From positions 125,813,423 to 125,877,422 of the forward strand of contig NC_092858.1 of assembly GCF_032062135.1 (NCBI RefSeq): 64,000 nt of DNA. The letters run 5' to 3'. Every line of letters begins with the position of its first letter. Position 1 is the first letter of the stretch. Shown here in pieces: positions 37,469-50,495 of the stretch. A program made the translations under genes and the position numbers. The notes beneath the pieces are model-generated. The model was not told where the DNA came from. It did no database searches and worked only from the letters and a program-made list of their open reading frames with translations. Origin of the DNA: Pyxicephalus adspersus (Eukaryota; Chordata; Amphibia; Anura; Pyxicephalidae).

Positions 37469-37900
37469 CTGTTCCTAATAAAAATGGGTCATTGATAGAT
37501 GTCAGATTGGATAGCCCCACTCCTGCAGATTTTTTTTTTATTTTGTTAACATTGTGGAAAGTTCAGTGTGGCTCAGTCCAAGTCATTTAGAGAACTGATT
37601 AACGGACATGTCTGGGCAGATCAGCATATTCTGAGCAAACTGACAAAAGGCTCAATTCAAGAAACTTTAAAGCTGAACAGTTCTACAGTTGTCCTGTAGT
37701 GAAATTTCTGATTTTAATGCACAAGGTAAAATCCCCACAGAATGTATTATAAACTGCTGCATACAAATAGTCCCTGCCTTATTTATTGGCTGGAAAGTAT
37801 CCAACATCATCTATTCCTCTTAAATAGGAATAGATGATGTTCATCAAGAGCCATTGCTTACCAGTGGTGTGCCATAGCATTCTGCCACATACTCAACCAG
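36200..37900. other. No recognised gene; TA microsatellite
   Basis: A pure TA dinucleotide run occupies about 37430-37467. The frames at 36399-37408 show no splice support or family motif. I see nothing else. Confidence 0.5.
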
Positions 37901-38400
37901 TGGTCCAACCTCATCAATTTACGTGAATTGAAGAGATTGGGAACCAATTTTTGCATGTGGCATGTGTCCCCAAAAAAGTTGCTTTTGTCCTCACAGTTGT
38001 TTGAAGATTTGTCCAGCATTCACATGCAAATCTGGTTACCTGTGGTGCACTTTTACCACGTATGGATGCGCAGCAGCAATTTACTCTTATTCTCTTATCT
38101 CTCTGATGGATACAGAAGGCAGCATAAACATTAGGACATTGAGAAAGGGTGGCGCTACGTGTGAACTCAACCGACTAGCAGCAGTCTCTGCCGTCAAAAC
38201 AGCAGGAGACCGCATTGCTGTCCGACATCATGACCTGGATGACATGTGTTAGGAATGCCACCCATAAAGTTGTGGACAAGTTGAACGGTGACATTAGGCT
38301 AAAGGATGGAGGACCAGAGACGGAGCATGGGTCAGCAAGAGCAGTAGCAGCGTGTGGCCTCTGGTCAGCTATTGCCAGGGAGACCGCATTGGTAAGTGTC

Positions 38401-38600
38401 ATGGAGAGCTGGGTGTAGTGCAACGTCAATTCCACCCAGAAGTGTGTAAAACAATTTTAGTAAATAGAGTACTGACAGGCGGCAGCAACAGTGGGAGGAG
38501 GAGGTCCTGGGCCCTGAGAAGGAGCAGGAGCATTAGTAACTGGCATCTTGAGCTGGGTGTAGTGCATTGTCAGAAATTTACCTTTACCAAACGGTTTTCT
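38401..38600 (+). repeat. Imperfect ~145-bp duplication
   Basis: GAGCTGGGTGTAGTGCA occurs at about 38405 and 38550, each followed by similar text. GAGACCGCATTG also recurs upstream at about 38206 and 38379. The region 38100-38600 is therefore a loose tandem structure. The overlapping frames (67-114 codons, both strands) follow its GC content and are unsupported. Confidence 0.45.
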
Positions 38601-38615
38601 TTGGTAAATAGGTAC
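38573..38615 (+). repeat. Direct repeat flanking LTR-like zone, left copy
   Basis: CAGAAATTT, TACCAAACGG, then TTTGGTAAATAGG parallels 39845-39886. Each copy has an internal palindrome (TACCAAA facing TTTGGTA). The spacing is about 1.27 kb. Confidence 0.55.
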
Positions 38616-38749
38616 AGGTATCAAACACTAAAATATCTGTATTGGGGCTCCCTAATGTTTGCAATCCCGCCTAACTCACACAGCAGAAGCTGCTGAAGGC
38701 TGACACTAATTTCATTACAATTTCTATACGGAGTCCACTTCTGGTGAAC

Positions 38750-38965
38750 TTTTTCTGAGCTGTATTATTGGGAAGACTATCAAAATTACAACCATTAATG
38801 GAAGATTTCAAGGAGTTTTACTTGGTGTTTATGCAGATCACACTATTCTCCTGATTAAAGGCAAGGATTTGAAGACTGGTGAAGCAGTGCGAGGAGCAAG
38901 GCTGTTTTTTGGCCAAAATGTTCTTAATGTGGAACCAGTAGAAGACTCAAGAGGCCAAGAGGTTG
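38750..38965 (+). pseudogene. Weak reverse-transcriptase-like relic
   Basis: One frame reads IIGKTIKITTINGRFQGVLL then GVYADHTILLIKGKDLKTG. The YADH resembles a reverse-transcriptase YADD with the second Asp changed to His, and LLIKG with a following FGQNVLN is in the style of Tx1/L1-like elements. The segment is short, has no flanking domain and may be coincidental. If genuine it is a dead non-LTR fragment. Confidence 0.25.
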
Positions 38966-39049
38966 AAAGAGAGACAATAGAAGAAAGATTCTGCATCTCC
39001 AGCACCATAAGGTCTTGAGTTTGGGAGCTTCTGGCCTGAACATATGTAA

Positions 39050-39180
39050 CTTGTATTGGCCAATCAGGGGAACTAGGATACCAGCAGCCCCTGCTTCCTT
39101 TTAGCTGTGCAGCCTGATGGATGTATGGCATCCCCAGCATCCATTGTTAGGCTTTACACAGCTGAAGGGGATTCTAGAGG
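39050..39180. repeat. Dispersed repeat C, copy 1
   Basis: CTGCTTCCTTTTAGCTGTGC AGCC, GGCATCCCCAGCAT and CACAGCTGAAGG match the text at 49355-49450. The opposite-strand frame at 38838-39140 is a by-product. Confidence 0.55.
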
Positions 39181-39640
39181 CTGATCAGCTCCTGATTCAG
39201 TCCTGCCGTGCTATTGGCTGCTGGGACTTTAAAGCCTCTCTGCTCTCAGTCACCAGTACCTGTTGTAGTGTATAGCTGGGCCAATCTGTGCTGAAGTGTG
39301 TTTTCGTCTGATTTATTGTTGCTGACTGTGCCTGTTCCTGACAACCCCCTTGAACTCAGCCTGGACTGACCTTTGCCTGTGACCCCGACTTTGCTTGTGC
39401 CTTTTCATTTGTACTTCGTTTGGTAGACAGATTTATTGTGTATGACCTCTGCTCTGTGTTCTGGACTTTGCTCTGTTGGAATCTTGGTACTGCTTTATCT
39501 GTGGGCTCCTGCCTCGTTGCCAGCCCATTCCAAAAACACCATCCCTTGCACAGTAAGTCCTGGGGGCAACCGAGTGCTGTCTCCCGAGGCTGAGCGGGGG
39601 CTGCTATAGGTGAATACTGCGGTGTTACATTGGGGGACTG
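39181..39640 (+). mobile_element. Possible solo LTR (Ty3/gypsy-like)
   Basis: The GC-richer sequence with alternating CTGACC/TTGCCTG phrases (CTGGACTGACCTTTGCCTGT, GACCCCGACTTTGCTTGTGC) and a TTTAAAGCC TATA-like box is in the style of amphibian gypsy LTRs. It ends GTGTTACATTGGGGGACTG, where ACA followed by TTGGGG could be an LTR end next to a primer site. No gag or pol is visible and no second LTR was found, so the call is tentative. Confidence 0.3.
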
Positions 39641-39844
39641 CTGTCTAGTAAGAACTGGTGCTGACCAGGGCCTTACAGCCTCTACTCTATTTTGGGTTTC
39701 AGCATAGTCTGTTAAAATGTATCATTGTAAAAATTATAGCTACTTTGGTTTGTTTATTACAACTGTTTCAACTGTTTCAAATATTGGGTATTTTGTACAA
39801 TACTGTACTTTTGTCCATTTCCTGTATTTATTTTACAGTAGGCC

Positions 39845-39886
39845 AGAAATTGAACTGTACCAAACAGTCTTTTTTGGTAAATAGGA
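39845..39886 (+). repeat. Direct repeat flanking LTR-like zone, right copy
   Basis: CAGAAATTG, TACCAAACAG, then TTTGGTAAATAGG matches 38573-38615 in the same orientation. The two copies enclose the RT-like relic and the LTR-like segment. Confidence 0.55.
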
Positions 39887-39899
39887 GCTGCAATTGATT

Positions 39900-42800
39900 T
39901 TATTTAGCTTTAGTGAATGTACAGTGTGAAAAAAGATGACTAACACTGTGTTAACTAATGCACAATATAGATTACACTAAATGTGCTGACTGCTGGCAAT
40001 TTTACAAAACTGACTAGCTATGCAGCTAACAATGAACTAAGAGGCTCCCACACTGTCCCTGTCACACTACACGTCTCTCCCTGCGTCAGTCCTATACACA
40101 GAACATTAGATGGAGTGACTAACCCCTCCCTCCTTCCCTGTATATATATATGACCGTGCTCTGATCTACCCTGATTGGCTGCTGGGCCTTGCTGTATATC
40201 CTGGGAGCAAATGATTCGCTCCGAGCCAGGATTCTCCCTCGTTAGTTTGTTAGCCCCCTGCTTTTTCCCTCGTTAGTTCGTCCAGAACACCACCTCATGC
40301 GAATTACAAGGCCGTTCTCGCTTACATGTTCTGTAATCGAGAAAGGCCTGATTCGCCACAAGATCGAATTTAAAAATCTCGCTTGCTCATTCCTATACAA
40401 GAATACTTGTGCATATTATCTAAAGATATGAGTCCAAAATATTATCATTCACCTGCTTACACTGTATTTGGCACTTAGAAACAAATTCAGGTTAAGATCT
40501 TTCTCTTCAATACAATACACTATCACAGCATATACTATTAGAGAGTAGGGCAGGAACCAGAGGAAATAGGGTATTCAGAAGCAAAGATTACCCATGAGGG
40601 TAAGTTCAGGCTAGTGGTAAAAAAACATGGACATGGGAGCAGTAACAGGAGGTATGGCTAGGTTCACTTCACTGCAAGTTAAGCTTGCAGTGCGTTTACT
40701 GCTTACTCACTCCAGGAACCTCTGCCTCTTGGGAAACGCTACATGGTATCCCATAGGGAACAATAGGGGGTGACATTGAGCAATATTAGTACTAACAACC
40801 AGCGCTGTAGTGCGAGTGTTCAAGCGGCTGACACAGGGTCGTGGCAAATCTGTACCTGCCCTAACTCTGTTAAGCGTTTTCATGCAGATGCATAAGCTTA
40901 GTAAAATAGTAAGTTGTTTTTCAAACATTTTTTTAAATTTAAAATGCTAAAAAAAACAAACTCTTTAAACACTTGCATAAGTGATGACAAGTGCTTCAAA
41001 CTGAAGTCCATGAGGGCAGTAGGGGCTGCAATCCGCACCTACATAAATGCTGCAAGTCCCCAATAGCCCTAAGGTTTAGGTGTGCTCCTGCTGTGGGTTT
41101 TCAGCAATTTCCACAAGTTCTCTTTAAGCAGGGCAGAGTATATACTGGTTTTACTTTTATGCTTTTAGTGCCTTTCTTTTATGTTAAACTGTTTTTATTT
41201 TCTTTTTTAGTTAGTTTTGGTTTTAAGGAGTGTTTTTAAGTTTTAATTTCTTCTATGTTATTAGTTTTGTTTTAATAGGTTATTTAAGTTTGGGTGCACA
41301 TAGTGCAAATTCACTTGTTACTGATCATCTATTCGTGGAGCTGCCTTTAGTTTACGTCAGTCTTCTTTGTTTAAAACTGAACTCCAAGATAAGCAAATAT
41401 TGTCTAAATATGAGAGGCATGTGTATTCTTTTGCTATCCTTTGTGTATTTTTTCAAAATCTGTAAAGTAATTCAGAGTGAAACTTTGGCTCTGTGCAGGA
41501 GCTTCCAGTAACCAGGACCGGTTACTGCTGCTCCCTCTACTTGTATCTGCTCCCCTGTTTTCTTAAGGTGCTTGTGGTGGGGGGATATTCTGAGTTCCTC
41601 CCACAACTCTGCTCTTTGCACATACTATGCACAGCCCATGTAATATCTGATTTTGTGAAGTCACATAATTCACATAAAGTGGGTTATGTCTCCTGTGTCT
41701 ATTGAGGAATTTAATTAAATTAATGTTTTTGTACCTAGAGTTTAGATGTAGAGTTCAGAAAAAGCTGCAAAAATGCCAAAACAGTGCACCCAAACCACCT
41801 AAAAATATATCACCTTAACCCCCTACACCCTTATACCCCCTAATATCAGACATACAACACTTAGGCCTACTATCCATGATTAAAACTTGCCCGCTGCTGG
41901 CCAAATTTACACTCCTATATCATCTGCTGTATTTTAATTCTTGCACTAAAACAGCCTTTTTGTCTCTAATGTAGTTCTTCCTCAAAGGAATAAGTCATGT
42001 TTCAAAATCATTGTGGATCACCAAAAATAGAGACAGTCCCAGTTGACCACTAGTCACTTTTTATTTTCCAGTAAAAATTAGATTATTGAAAAATCTTGTA
42101 TCCTTGATAAGACTAAAAAGTTTTTTCCCAGTTTAAATAATTACTGGGTGTTGCTGCTGTATGTAAGACAAACTAAATGCAAAATAAAACTGCAAATCCA
42201 AATATGCAATGCTGGAATACACGGTCACTGAGGCTTTGTATGTTGTGTAATACAATATAAAGCTTTAAGACCTCCTAAAAGCCTTTCATTTAAAATAAAT
42301 ATTCAAAGCTTTTCTTCAATCCCATAAAATGGGATTTTTATTTGTTTATTTATTTATCTCTTTATTTATTTATTTATTGGCATTGGTATATGTTCCTTAT
42401 GGAAGTGTCCAACGTGTTTTTTTGTTTAATAGGATTCAATTAAATTCATCGGTAAGGTTGAGTTCACAGAAATGCCAACATGAATAGTCTAACGTTTGCT
42501 GAGTCCCCCAACACTTGTGTAATCTTTAACTTTACTATGCACAAGCTAAGACCTGGATTCCTATTACTTGGAAATATTTTTATTGAAGAATACTTTGCTA
42601 TATTACTACTAACCACACCCTTCAGCGATCTATATGCAAAACAAACACTATGACAAAGCAAAAGCTGCCATATCACAGCACAGTACAACTTAATATGAAA
42701 GAGGAACTGATAACTACATTCTGCACGTATGGCTAAGAAAAACAATACCCTTGTTTGTTTTTTTCGGGGTTTTTGCAGCTTTTTTTTTTTTACAAAATAC

Positions 42801-43235
42801 AGTCCCCTACAGATTCTTCATAAAATGAGGACATTAGGAGAAATTAAACATATTTGTATTTGTGTATACCTGTAAATTCATATTTGTAATTAAAGTTCAA
42901 GAGATCCAGGGAATTTTCAACCACCAGTTTCAATGACTCATGCAAAAAAAAAAAAGTACTATGAACCAAGCCCTAAAAATTTATTTCATAGATGTTCCTC
43001 TTGTTACACCACTATGTGGGGAAAACAATACCATACCGTAGTTACTGTACTTGAAAGTAGTGAAACAGAAACTAAGAGTTGACTTTATTTCTATTTCTCC
43101 TAATTCAGGAGCCTTGTCCATAAAACAAGTTCATCTGCCAGTACCTTATGAACTTTGAGAATGCAGAACAAAGTAGCCTACAGTATATATTGGCTACCAT
43201 ATAGTGGCAACGTGCAATGCCTGTTCACAACACCT
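39900..43235. other. Unassigned DNA with repeat pieces
   Basis: The segment 40130-40390 is richer in CG-containing words (AATGATTCGCTCCGAGCC, CCTGATTCGCCACAAGATCG) and is probably an unnamed repeat. 41340-41700 resembles 15930-16060. A TTTA/TTTG microsatellite lies at 42341-42378. No gene is supported. Confidence 0.4.
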
Positions 43236-43238
43236 TAA

Positions 43239-43390
43239 GGGTCTATTTATCAAGCAGTGAATCCGGGTTTTACTGAAACATTTCATGGTGGAGAATCATC
43301 TAGATCCATGTGTATCAATGGTCATAATTGATTCCCCACCAGGGAATGTTTCAGTGGATGTCAGGTCCACTGCTTTATAAAGAGGCTCCC
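43239..43390. mobile_element. Foldback MITE D, copy 1
   Basis: The left GGTCTATTTATCAAGCAGTG and the right, complemented GGGAGCCTCTTTATAAAGCAGTGG-type end, form an inverted repeat. The interior GAAACATTTCATGGTGGAGA faces its partner CCACCAGGGAATGTTTCAG. Related copies lie at 59030 and 61373. No coding potential. Confidence 0.65.
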
Positions 43391-43496
43391 TAGTGTACTT
43401 ACAATACTACTCTAGACTTCATATCAATATTGCCAATCAAAGCTCTATAGAAGGTATGAGCAAACAATTCATCATCAACCCCTGTGTCTATAATCT

Positions 43497-43498
<2 letters not shown>

Positions 43499-43545
<47 letters not shown>
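43499..43545. repeat. AAT microsatellite
   Basis: A pure run of about 15 AAT units. It gives the poly-Asn stretch in the short frame across it. Confidence 0.95.
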
Positions 43546-43549
43546 CAGC

Positions 43550-45555
43550 CATATGTGACAAGTTTTTCTAGAATTGCAGCAACTGTATAACTTATTATTT
43601 CAGGAAAGTAGGTATAAACAAAGGCAAAATGTATTTAAACTATCAAGTATTGCATAGATTCTTTCAATTTATTAGTTAGTGCAAAATGTTGCAAAGGGCT
43701 GTTAAATTTCTTGGTTAAACAATTAGGTTGTCATCACTGCCCCCTCACATTACACAGACTCTTCACACTGAACTTTAAAAGTATAGGATGTTTGATCTGG
43801 TTCTCCTTACTTGACACAAAGGTACAGAAGATGTGACCTAAAAGAATTACTCATACTGTATTTTAATATTGTATGTTAAATTAAAAATGAATATGAAGGT
43901 CACTCATGCCATTTTTATTGCATGGTAAACCATAAACAATTCAATGCAGGGCAACACATTATGCATGGTATAATGCATTCCAGTGCCATTCCTTTTAAAT
44001 GGTACCCCAACCCATCTAAAACATGCACCCATGCTACAACACACTACATTGCACCCCCACTGTATAGAATATCGATCTGCCCAATAATACAAACCAGATG
44101 TGGTTCTGCATAGGGGAATAGAGAAGGCTAGACTTTTCATAAGTATTAATTAGACAAAAGCCAATAGGATTCCTAAGCCAATCCAACATCTTACCCACTT
44201 AGGCTTTCTTTGCACTGATTTGCTGCCCTCACAAGGATTGCCAATATATTGCCTATGTATATATTGCCAATATATTTCCTATGTATATTGTCCTTTTTGA
44301 CCACGTCACTTTACTTGTTTGTTTCCTGTACATTGAATTGTATGCTCCTTGATATTTTTATCTGTGAATTGTCAGGTCATCGCTGTTATAAGGCCAGTAA
44401 TTGTATAGTTTAATTCCCTGCAAGCATGCTATCTTCAAATTGCACGTGCAATTGCAATTGCAAGTGTCGTTCCCTGTGGTTTACTGCATTTTTATTCAAA
44501 CTTTGTATTTAATTTTACAGATATGATTTTGACTATCTCTATTTCTATTTGGGTCATATTAAGCATTCATTTATTTTGTATAATACATTTTGATGCATAG
44601 CGGAGGGGGTTGGTAAAAGGGAATCTGCCCTAGGCATCAACTATACAATGATGCACCAAGGTATGCTTCTGTATAACTTGCTCATTTTTGGGTATTTCCT
44701 GCAACAGTAACCAAAGTGATACCTAAGACTAGTTAGGAAGATGAAAGTACCTAATCTAGATAAAATAAATTGTGTAAATTTCAAATCATTTCTGTTTTTT
44801 TTAATTACACATTTTTTTATATTTTGAGCTACTTAACATAGTTAAATATAGGTTTCAAAAGTCATTGCTCTCTCCCTGTCCCACAAACATAGAGGATTGT
44901 GACCTTTTTTTATACCAGCACTGCATGAAGCAGGATGCTCCAGGGAACACCCATCATGCTGACAAACCATTCAATGTTAAGTGTTTTTTTTCCTTATATG
45001 TATACAATGAAACATGTTTATGTAACACATTTTGCAACTGATCAGATCTTAGAACGATTTTATCTCTCAAACACTGTTACTCGGAAGTCCGATCCTGTAC
45101 TGAAAAAGGAAGTACAGCTTCAAAAACGTAAAGGAATCTAATACAAGATCTGGTCTTCATCTGGGTACTAATACATAAACCCAGTCTTATTTAACAAACA
45201 AGTATCGTATTTGAAAAATCAGTTTGGCATTTCAGAATTATAATTAATTTTCATTCTTGTATTGTGTTGCAAAGCAGTCTTGCAGAAATCATGCAAGGAA
45301 TTCCAATATATATAGATCAAAAGTGTTAAGATTTGATAGATCAAATCTAGGGTCTCATCTATTAGGCATAAATTAGAATACTAGTAAGTAATTTTAAAGT
45401 ATACAGGGGTCATATTGTCTTTGGTATTTTCAACGGATATTGTTTCTTCTTTTGTTCTTTGTCATTGAAAACTTTGGGATTCTTTTAATGATTGATGTTC
45501 ATTGCTTATGGCGATGATTCTATTGTTCTGGTACGATTGCAATAAAAAGTTTAAA
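43550..45555. other. No recognised gene
   Basis: AT-rich DNA. The phrase TTGCCAATATATTGCCTATG is imperfectly duplicated near 44240-44280. I see no exon or named transposon. Confidence 0.5.
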
Positions 45556-45559
45556 AATT

Positions 45560-45720
45560 ATTAATATTATTTATATTAATAATAATAATAATAATAATAA
45601 ACTGTATTTATAAAGTGCTGACATATTACACAGACCTGTACAATAAATTGGGGTTGCAAATGACAGTGGAGGAGGAGATAACCGTGCCCAAAAGAGTTCA
45701 CAAGCTAAAAGGAGATTCAT
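45560..45720 (+). repeat. AAT-tailed dispersed repeat
   Basis: An (AAT)8 run is followed by CTGTATTTATAAAGTGCTGA, CATATTACACAGACCTGTAC, AATAAATTGGGGTTGCAAAT, GACAG, GAGGAGGAGA and AAAGAGTTCACAAGCTA. This order (AAT tail, 'TTTATAAAGTGC', 'CTGTACAATAAAT', 'GGAGGAGA', 'GAGTTCACAAGCT') is that of a dispersed repeat found across frogs and fish. Fragments occur at 33583 (reverse) and perhaps 26895. The 67-codon frame starting at 45615 is repeat-derived. Confidence 0.6.
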
Positions 45721-45724
45721 CAAT

Positions 45725-48070
45725 AGTGGTATGTCGTATTTCTTTTATTGGTGATAACACTGAAAAAGTTTTGATAATTACTAAAAGTGGCAATATAGCA
45801 GTGATCACAGATAAATAGAAAGAAGTAAAGGTATACAGCTTTCTTGTCTTGAACTTTCTGTGGGCAATTAAAAAGTGCAGAGAAGGAAGCGTATTGCAGC
45901 CAATACATTGCAATACAGTACAGGTAAGAAAATTGTATTTCTTTTCTACCTGTCATTTTAGTCAGACATGCTTTTTAGCTTGTGGCAAAAACATGCACTA
46001 ATCATAGGATGAGGGGATGAACATGATTGATCAGGTGCAGATAGTGGCAGCTGTATCACCAGCCCAAAAATACATTACAAAAAAGTAATCTAGAGATCAA
46101 AGGATTTTCCTAAATGAGAATGAAACCTATACTGATGAGTTGTTATTAACTGCCTCCAGTGAAATGGTAGATAAGCACTACTTTGATAAATATGTCAATG
46201 AATGATGCTGTGCATATGGGATTCTGATCAATATAGTAAGGATGTGGCTATTATGACAAACTTTTTTGGCAATATTCCAATATATATAACAATATGGCAA
46301 AATAGAAATGTGCCATATATTCAAATGATGACTGCTTCTACATTCAATATAAAAAGTTAAGATCTTTAACTTTTAGCAGCTGACAGTTGCAAAATAAATA
46401 ATTAAATCAATGAAAAGTTGTTCTATAAACTCTTTAACATTCTATTTAACTCTTCCCTCCATTCTGCCCCTAGCTTTTAACTATTACTTTTGTTTTGATT
46501 AGTACAACATAAAATATAGAAATGTTAATACTTCTATTTTAAAGAAATAGTATTTTATATTGTATTATATTGTATAACATATCATTATATATAAGGTATA
46601 TCAATATGCTAATATGTAATAATTAAAATAACACTGGTGAAAATAAAAAACAGGAAAATGAAAATAACGTAAAACTTGTTTCAGTCTACAGCTTACATAT
46701 AAAAAAAAATATGTTTTCCAAAATATTATTGCCAAATAAACAGAAACAATATATATATTACATTGTTATCCTAAATAATTATAACATTTTATGAATAAAC
46801 AAACAGGCCCATAGTACAAATGTAAAAATTGCTCTGGTCTATAGGGGGTATCAAGGAAAAAACTGGATGAAAACTGAACTAGTTAAATTTTTCTCTGCAG
46901 TTGATTAATTTGCAGGTTAAGGTCCTGGATATGAGATATTGTTAACTAATGGTTCATCTAAAAAAAGGTATCCCAGTCTTAGTTTGAACTAGAGAAAGAA
47001 ATGTCCCAGAATCCTTTCCCCTATATACGTTGTACTGGTTGACAGCATTTCAAACAATATCTTGCTCTTTAGCTAAACCAGAAAGCATTTTTAGCTTTTT
47101 GTTTGCTACTTATTTTTATATTTGTACATCTGTATTTGGTCCTCTTTGCCTATAATAAAAGCATGCCTTCTATTGTACATTAAATGAAAAGGGGTGTAAC
47201 CTGACTCCTATATGACAACATTAGTTTGTTTGATAGAATTTCCTCTCTTCAGAACTGTAAATAAGTCAGCTGTTTATGAATAAAGGGAAATGCCTGGAAC
47301 ACTGACCTTTACAGAATAAAACATCTTTGTCTGACGAAATTGTGTCTGGTGCATTGACAGAAAGCAATGAGTACACAAGGTCAGCTCTAACCACAAGGCC
47401 TACCTTAAAGAAGTATTCCGGTCAAGGTAGACACTGCCAGTAAAGTCACACAATATCATATTATTATATATAATGTCAGGCTCAGAGCACTTAGAATTTC
47501 TTTTGCTTGTCTTATGAGCTTTTTAATGCCTATATAGAAGGTTACAAATGAGGTTCCAGTAAGTGACACCAAGTTTTCATTTAGTATGAGAAATAAAGAG
47601 TTACTTGTACTGAATGCAGTTTATTTGCAATGGCTAATTTGTCCCTGCTGCATACAGGATTTGTGAACCAGGGCTTCTAATTGGGTAGAAAGGTAATCTC
47701 CCTATTGGGACCTCAGACAGCAATAAAACCTCACTAATATTCTTCTACATTTCAAAAGTTATGGTTGCAGTTAGACTAACTATACACATGGTTTACTTTC
47801 AACCAGCATAAATAATTTGTCCGGGGAATCTACCAACTAAAACATCAACCAGTATATTTATTCATGTAGTAACGTTTGTGGTAGGTTGTACTGATTCGTT
47901 TATTCACTTATGTGACTAACAGTGGTTGTATTGGACTAAACTTGTTATTCATAGGTAGTTTCAGGTATATAAATTATAAATGGATTTAAGAAAACATAAC
48001 CTTGTACACAGCCTTGTGATACACCACTAGTGACCCAAAGGATCTTCATCTTTAACCATACTCTTATGGC
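45725..48070. other. No recognised gene
   Basis: Strongly AT-rich sequence, especially 46250-46800, with many TATATA words. No splice-bounded frame or named repeat was found. Confidence 0.5.
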
Positions 48071-48082
48071 TATACTTTAGCA

Positions 48083-48436
48083 CAGTGGTCCCCAAAATTT
48101 TGCGGGTTGCAGACCACTAAATGCACGGACTCCAGATCACGCATTGCGCAGGGAGCTGTGTATCACTCAAAGGGGAAGAAACTTTCCCCAGAATGACGTC
48201 ATGATCCCAGAAGCCACCCACTCTCCCTTTGCAGGTCTAAGCATGGGTGTGTGATGAGAGACAACCCGCCCACTTCCCTGAGCCTGCAATGTCTCCGAGA
48301 GACATGCTCTGCGGCTCTGGTTGGTGCGCCCCCCATGCCGGGTCCTTCTCCTGACCCTGGTGTTGGATGCACCAGCCAGAGCCGTGGCCCACCTGTCAGA
48401 CGGCCGCGGCCTTAGACCAGGGGTTGGGGACCTCTG
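48083..48436. mobile_element. hAT element with perfect 8-bp duplication
   Basis: The termini are CAGTGGTCCCCAAAATTTTG and, complemented, CAGAGGTCCCCAACCCCTGG. Both flanks are CTTTAGCA (48075-48082 and 48437-48444), a perfect hAT-type duplication. The interior matches 13713-14156 closely (CACTCAAAGGGGAAGAAAC, CCCAGAATGACGTCATG, GCAGGTCTAAGC, GGGTCCTTCTCCTGACCCTG). No transposase; the 92-codon minus-strand frame is compositional. Confidence 0.9.
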
Positions 48437-48449
48437 CTTTAGCAAACTG

Positions 48450-49990
48450 AGTGTACACTGAACCTCCCAGGGGTTAGGTTTTGCACAACATATTTATGAG
48501 ATTATATTGTGTAACCATATCAAACTTCTGAAATAAAGACCAGCAGGCCTGGAGCACAGTACCACCATGGTGCACAACATTTGTCATATAGTGAAAGATA
48601 TAATACCGGCTAGTTGTGACTTTCCCTCAGTAAGGACATGTTGCACAGATTTGCAGAAAAGGTGAGTTTTTTGGTTTTTTCTTGGTTTACTTCCGCAATA
48701 GGCAACCAAGTTCCTCTGCTTGCTAATCCTAAATGTACCTTTAGCAGTAGAAGCAATATGATCCTCCAACTTGTTTTGTTAGTGGCATTTGCAGAGATTC
48801 TAAAAGACTGAACAGAAGTATTTTCTTAAATGGTTTACTACTTTCAGGTCTCCTTAAAATATAGATTTAGGTCTATTGTTTCTAGTTTTCACTTTTCTGA
48901 TTCTATATTATCTTTTCTTCAGGTCACTGATATACCTTAAACTATCTTCTTTTGAAGACAAATTATTTTTATAGCAATCTCACTTTGGCTGTTAGTTTGC
49001 TGATGAGTTGAATTCTCCCTTGAGGACTTTTTACGACTAAGTGAGTGTCCATTACATTGTATAATGTCTAAAACGGTAATTAGGTATCAGAAGAGTAGTT
49101 ACCCTCCTAGTCATGAAGGATCCTATGAAATCTGCCTTGCCAAAGAAAATATGATACTAATCAGGCTAATCAGGACAAATGTATTTTTTCTTTTAAACAT
49201 ACAACAGCTTTTAATCTAAAAGCACAGGAGACACTATTATGATACGCTTATTTGGCCAATGATCCAGCACTGTGCGCCACTGCAATATCACACCCAGTTT
49301 ATTCTGTACAGAGGTGTCACTTGCAGCAGCAAGAATAACATGGAAATAGCAGCATCTTCTGCTTCCCTTTAGAGGTGCAGCCATGTACCTTCTGGGCATC
49401 CCCAGCACTTACTTTGAGGCTGTGCACAGCTGAAAGCCATTAGCTTCTAGGATTTTCAAGCCATTTTTCTCACAGCACTCAGTAAATGACTGCTCAAGGA
49501 CCGCCAGAAGCTTCATGTCACTTCTAGGGACAGCAAATGCATCCAAGTCATTTATTTAGGATTAGTACTAGGAGTTTTACCCTTAGTGATAAGTATCAGA
49601 GGACTTGTACATGACTGCCCAGACATTGCTCAGAGAAAAGAAACTGCCAGTCATTTTAGTATAAATGCTCATAATTTTTAGGGCCCATATACCATGTGCA
49701 CTACAACACATGTGTGTTACTGTGTGTTATGTGATTATCATAAGGCAACAATCTAAATGGGCCCCACATTAGGATGTGCAATAGGTAGATTTTAAAAAGC
49801 AGTGATGGGTTTACATGTGCTTTAATGATGTATTAATAAATACAGAGTTTCAATAATCTGTGCCTTTTAAACCTGATTGCAGTTTATCATAAAAAAATAA
49901 AAAGTAAAAAGACGGTAAACAGGAATACATTTTTGTGTGCTTTTTTTAAAATATACTTTACTTTTCTATTGGTAAGATTATGATTGGATG
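48450..49990. other. Unassigned; dispersed repeat C copy 2 near 49355
   Basis: CTGCTTCCCTTTAGAGGTGC, AGCC, GGGCATCCCCAGCA and CACAGCTGAAAG at about 49355-49450 repeat the text at 39050-39180. No gene is supported elsewhere. Confidence 0.45.
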
Positions 49991-49993
49991 TTT

Positions 49994-49994
<1 letters not shown>

Positions 49995-50071
<77 letters not shown>
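49995..50071. repeat. Long TA microsatellite
   Basis: Almost pure (TA)n for about 75 bases, interrupted by one ACATA. A smaller GT/TA tract follows at about 50332-50400. Confidence 0.95.
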
Positions 50072-50072
<1 letters not shown>

Positions 50073-50495
50073 CCCTGTGTTTCATCACTGATCAAGATTC
50101 TCTTGGTTTAATCATCTGGCCAAAATTGTAACTCACTCAAAGGAAATGATTTTGTCTCCCATTCTGTGACACATTTTCAGCCAAATGATTACAAGCCTGC
50201 CCACCACGACAAGGTAGACTCCTTGGGGCAGAACCTACTCTAATCTACACTCAGCTACCCTACTTGATGCTAGTTATCGTTCCTTTAATGTTGGATAGGT
50301 GTTTAATTTAGGCCTCATCATAATAACTAGGTGTGTGTGTGTGCACATGTGTATGTGCATGTATATATATATATATATGTGAGTTTATGTGTGTGTATAT
50401 AGGAAAACATCATGCCAATAATAATATTTCTTTTTAAAATCAAACTAATGAAATTAAAACTAAAAGAAACCAGATACTTTTAAAGGCTTGGGAGC

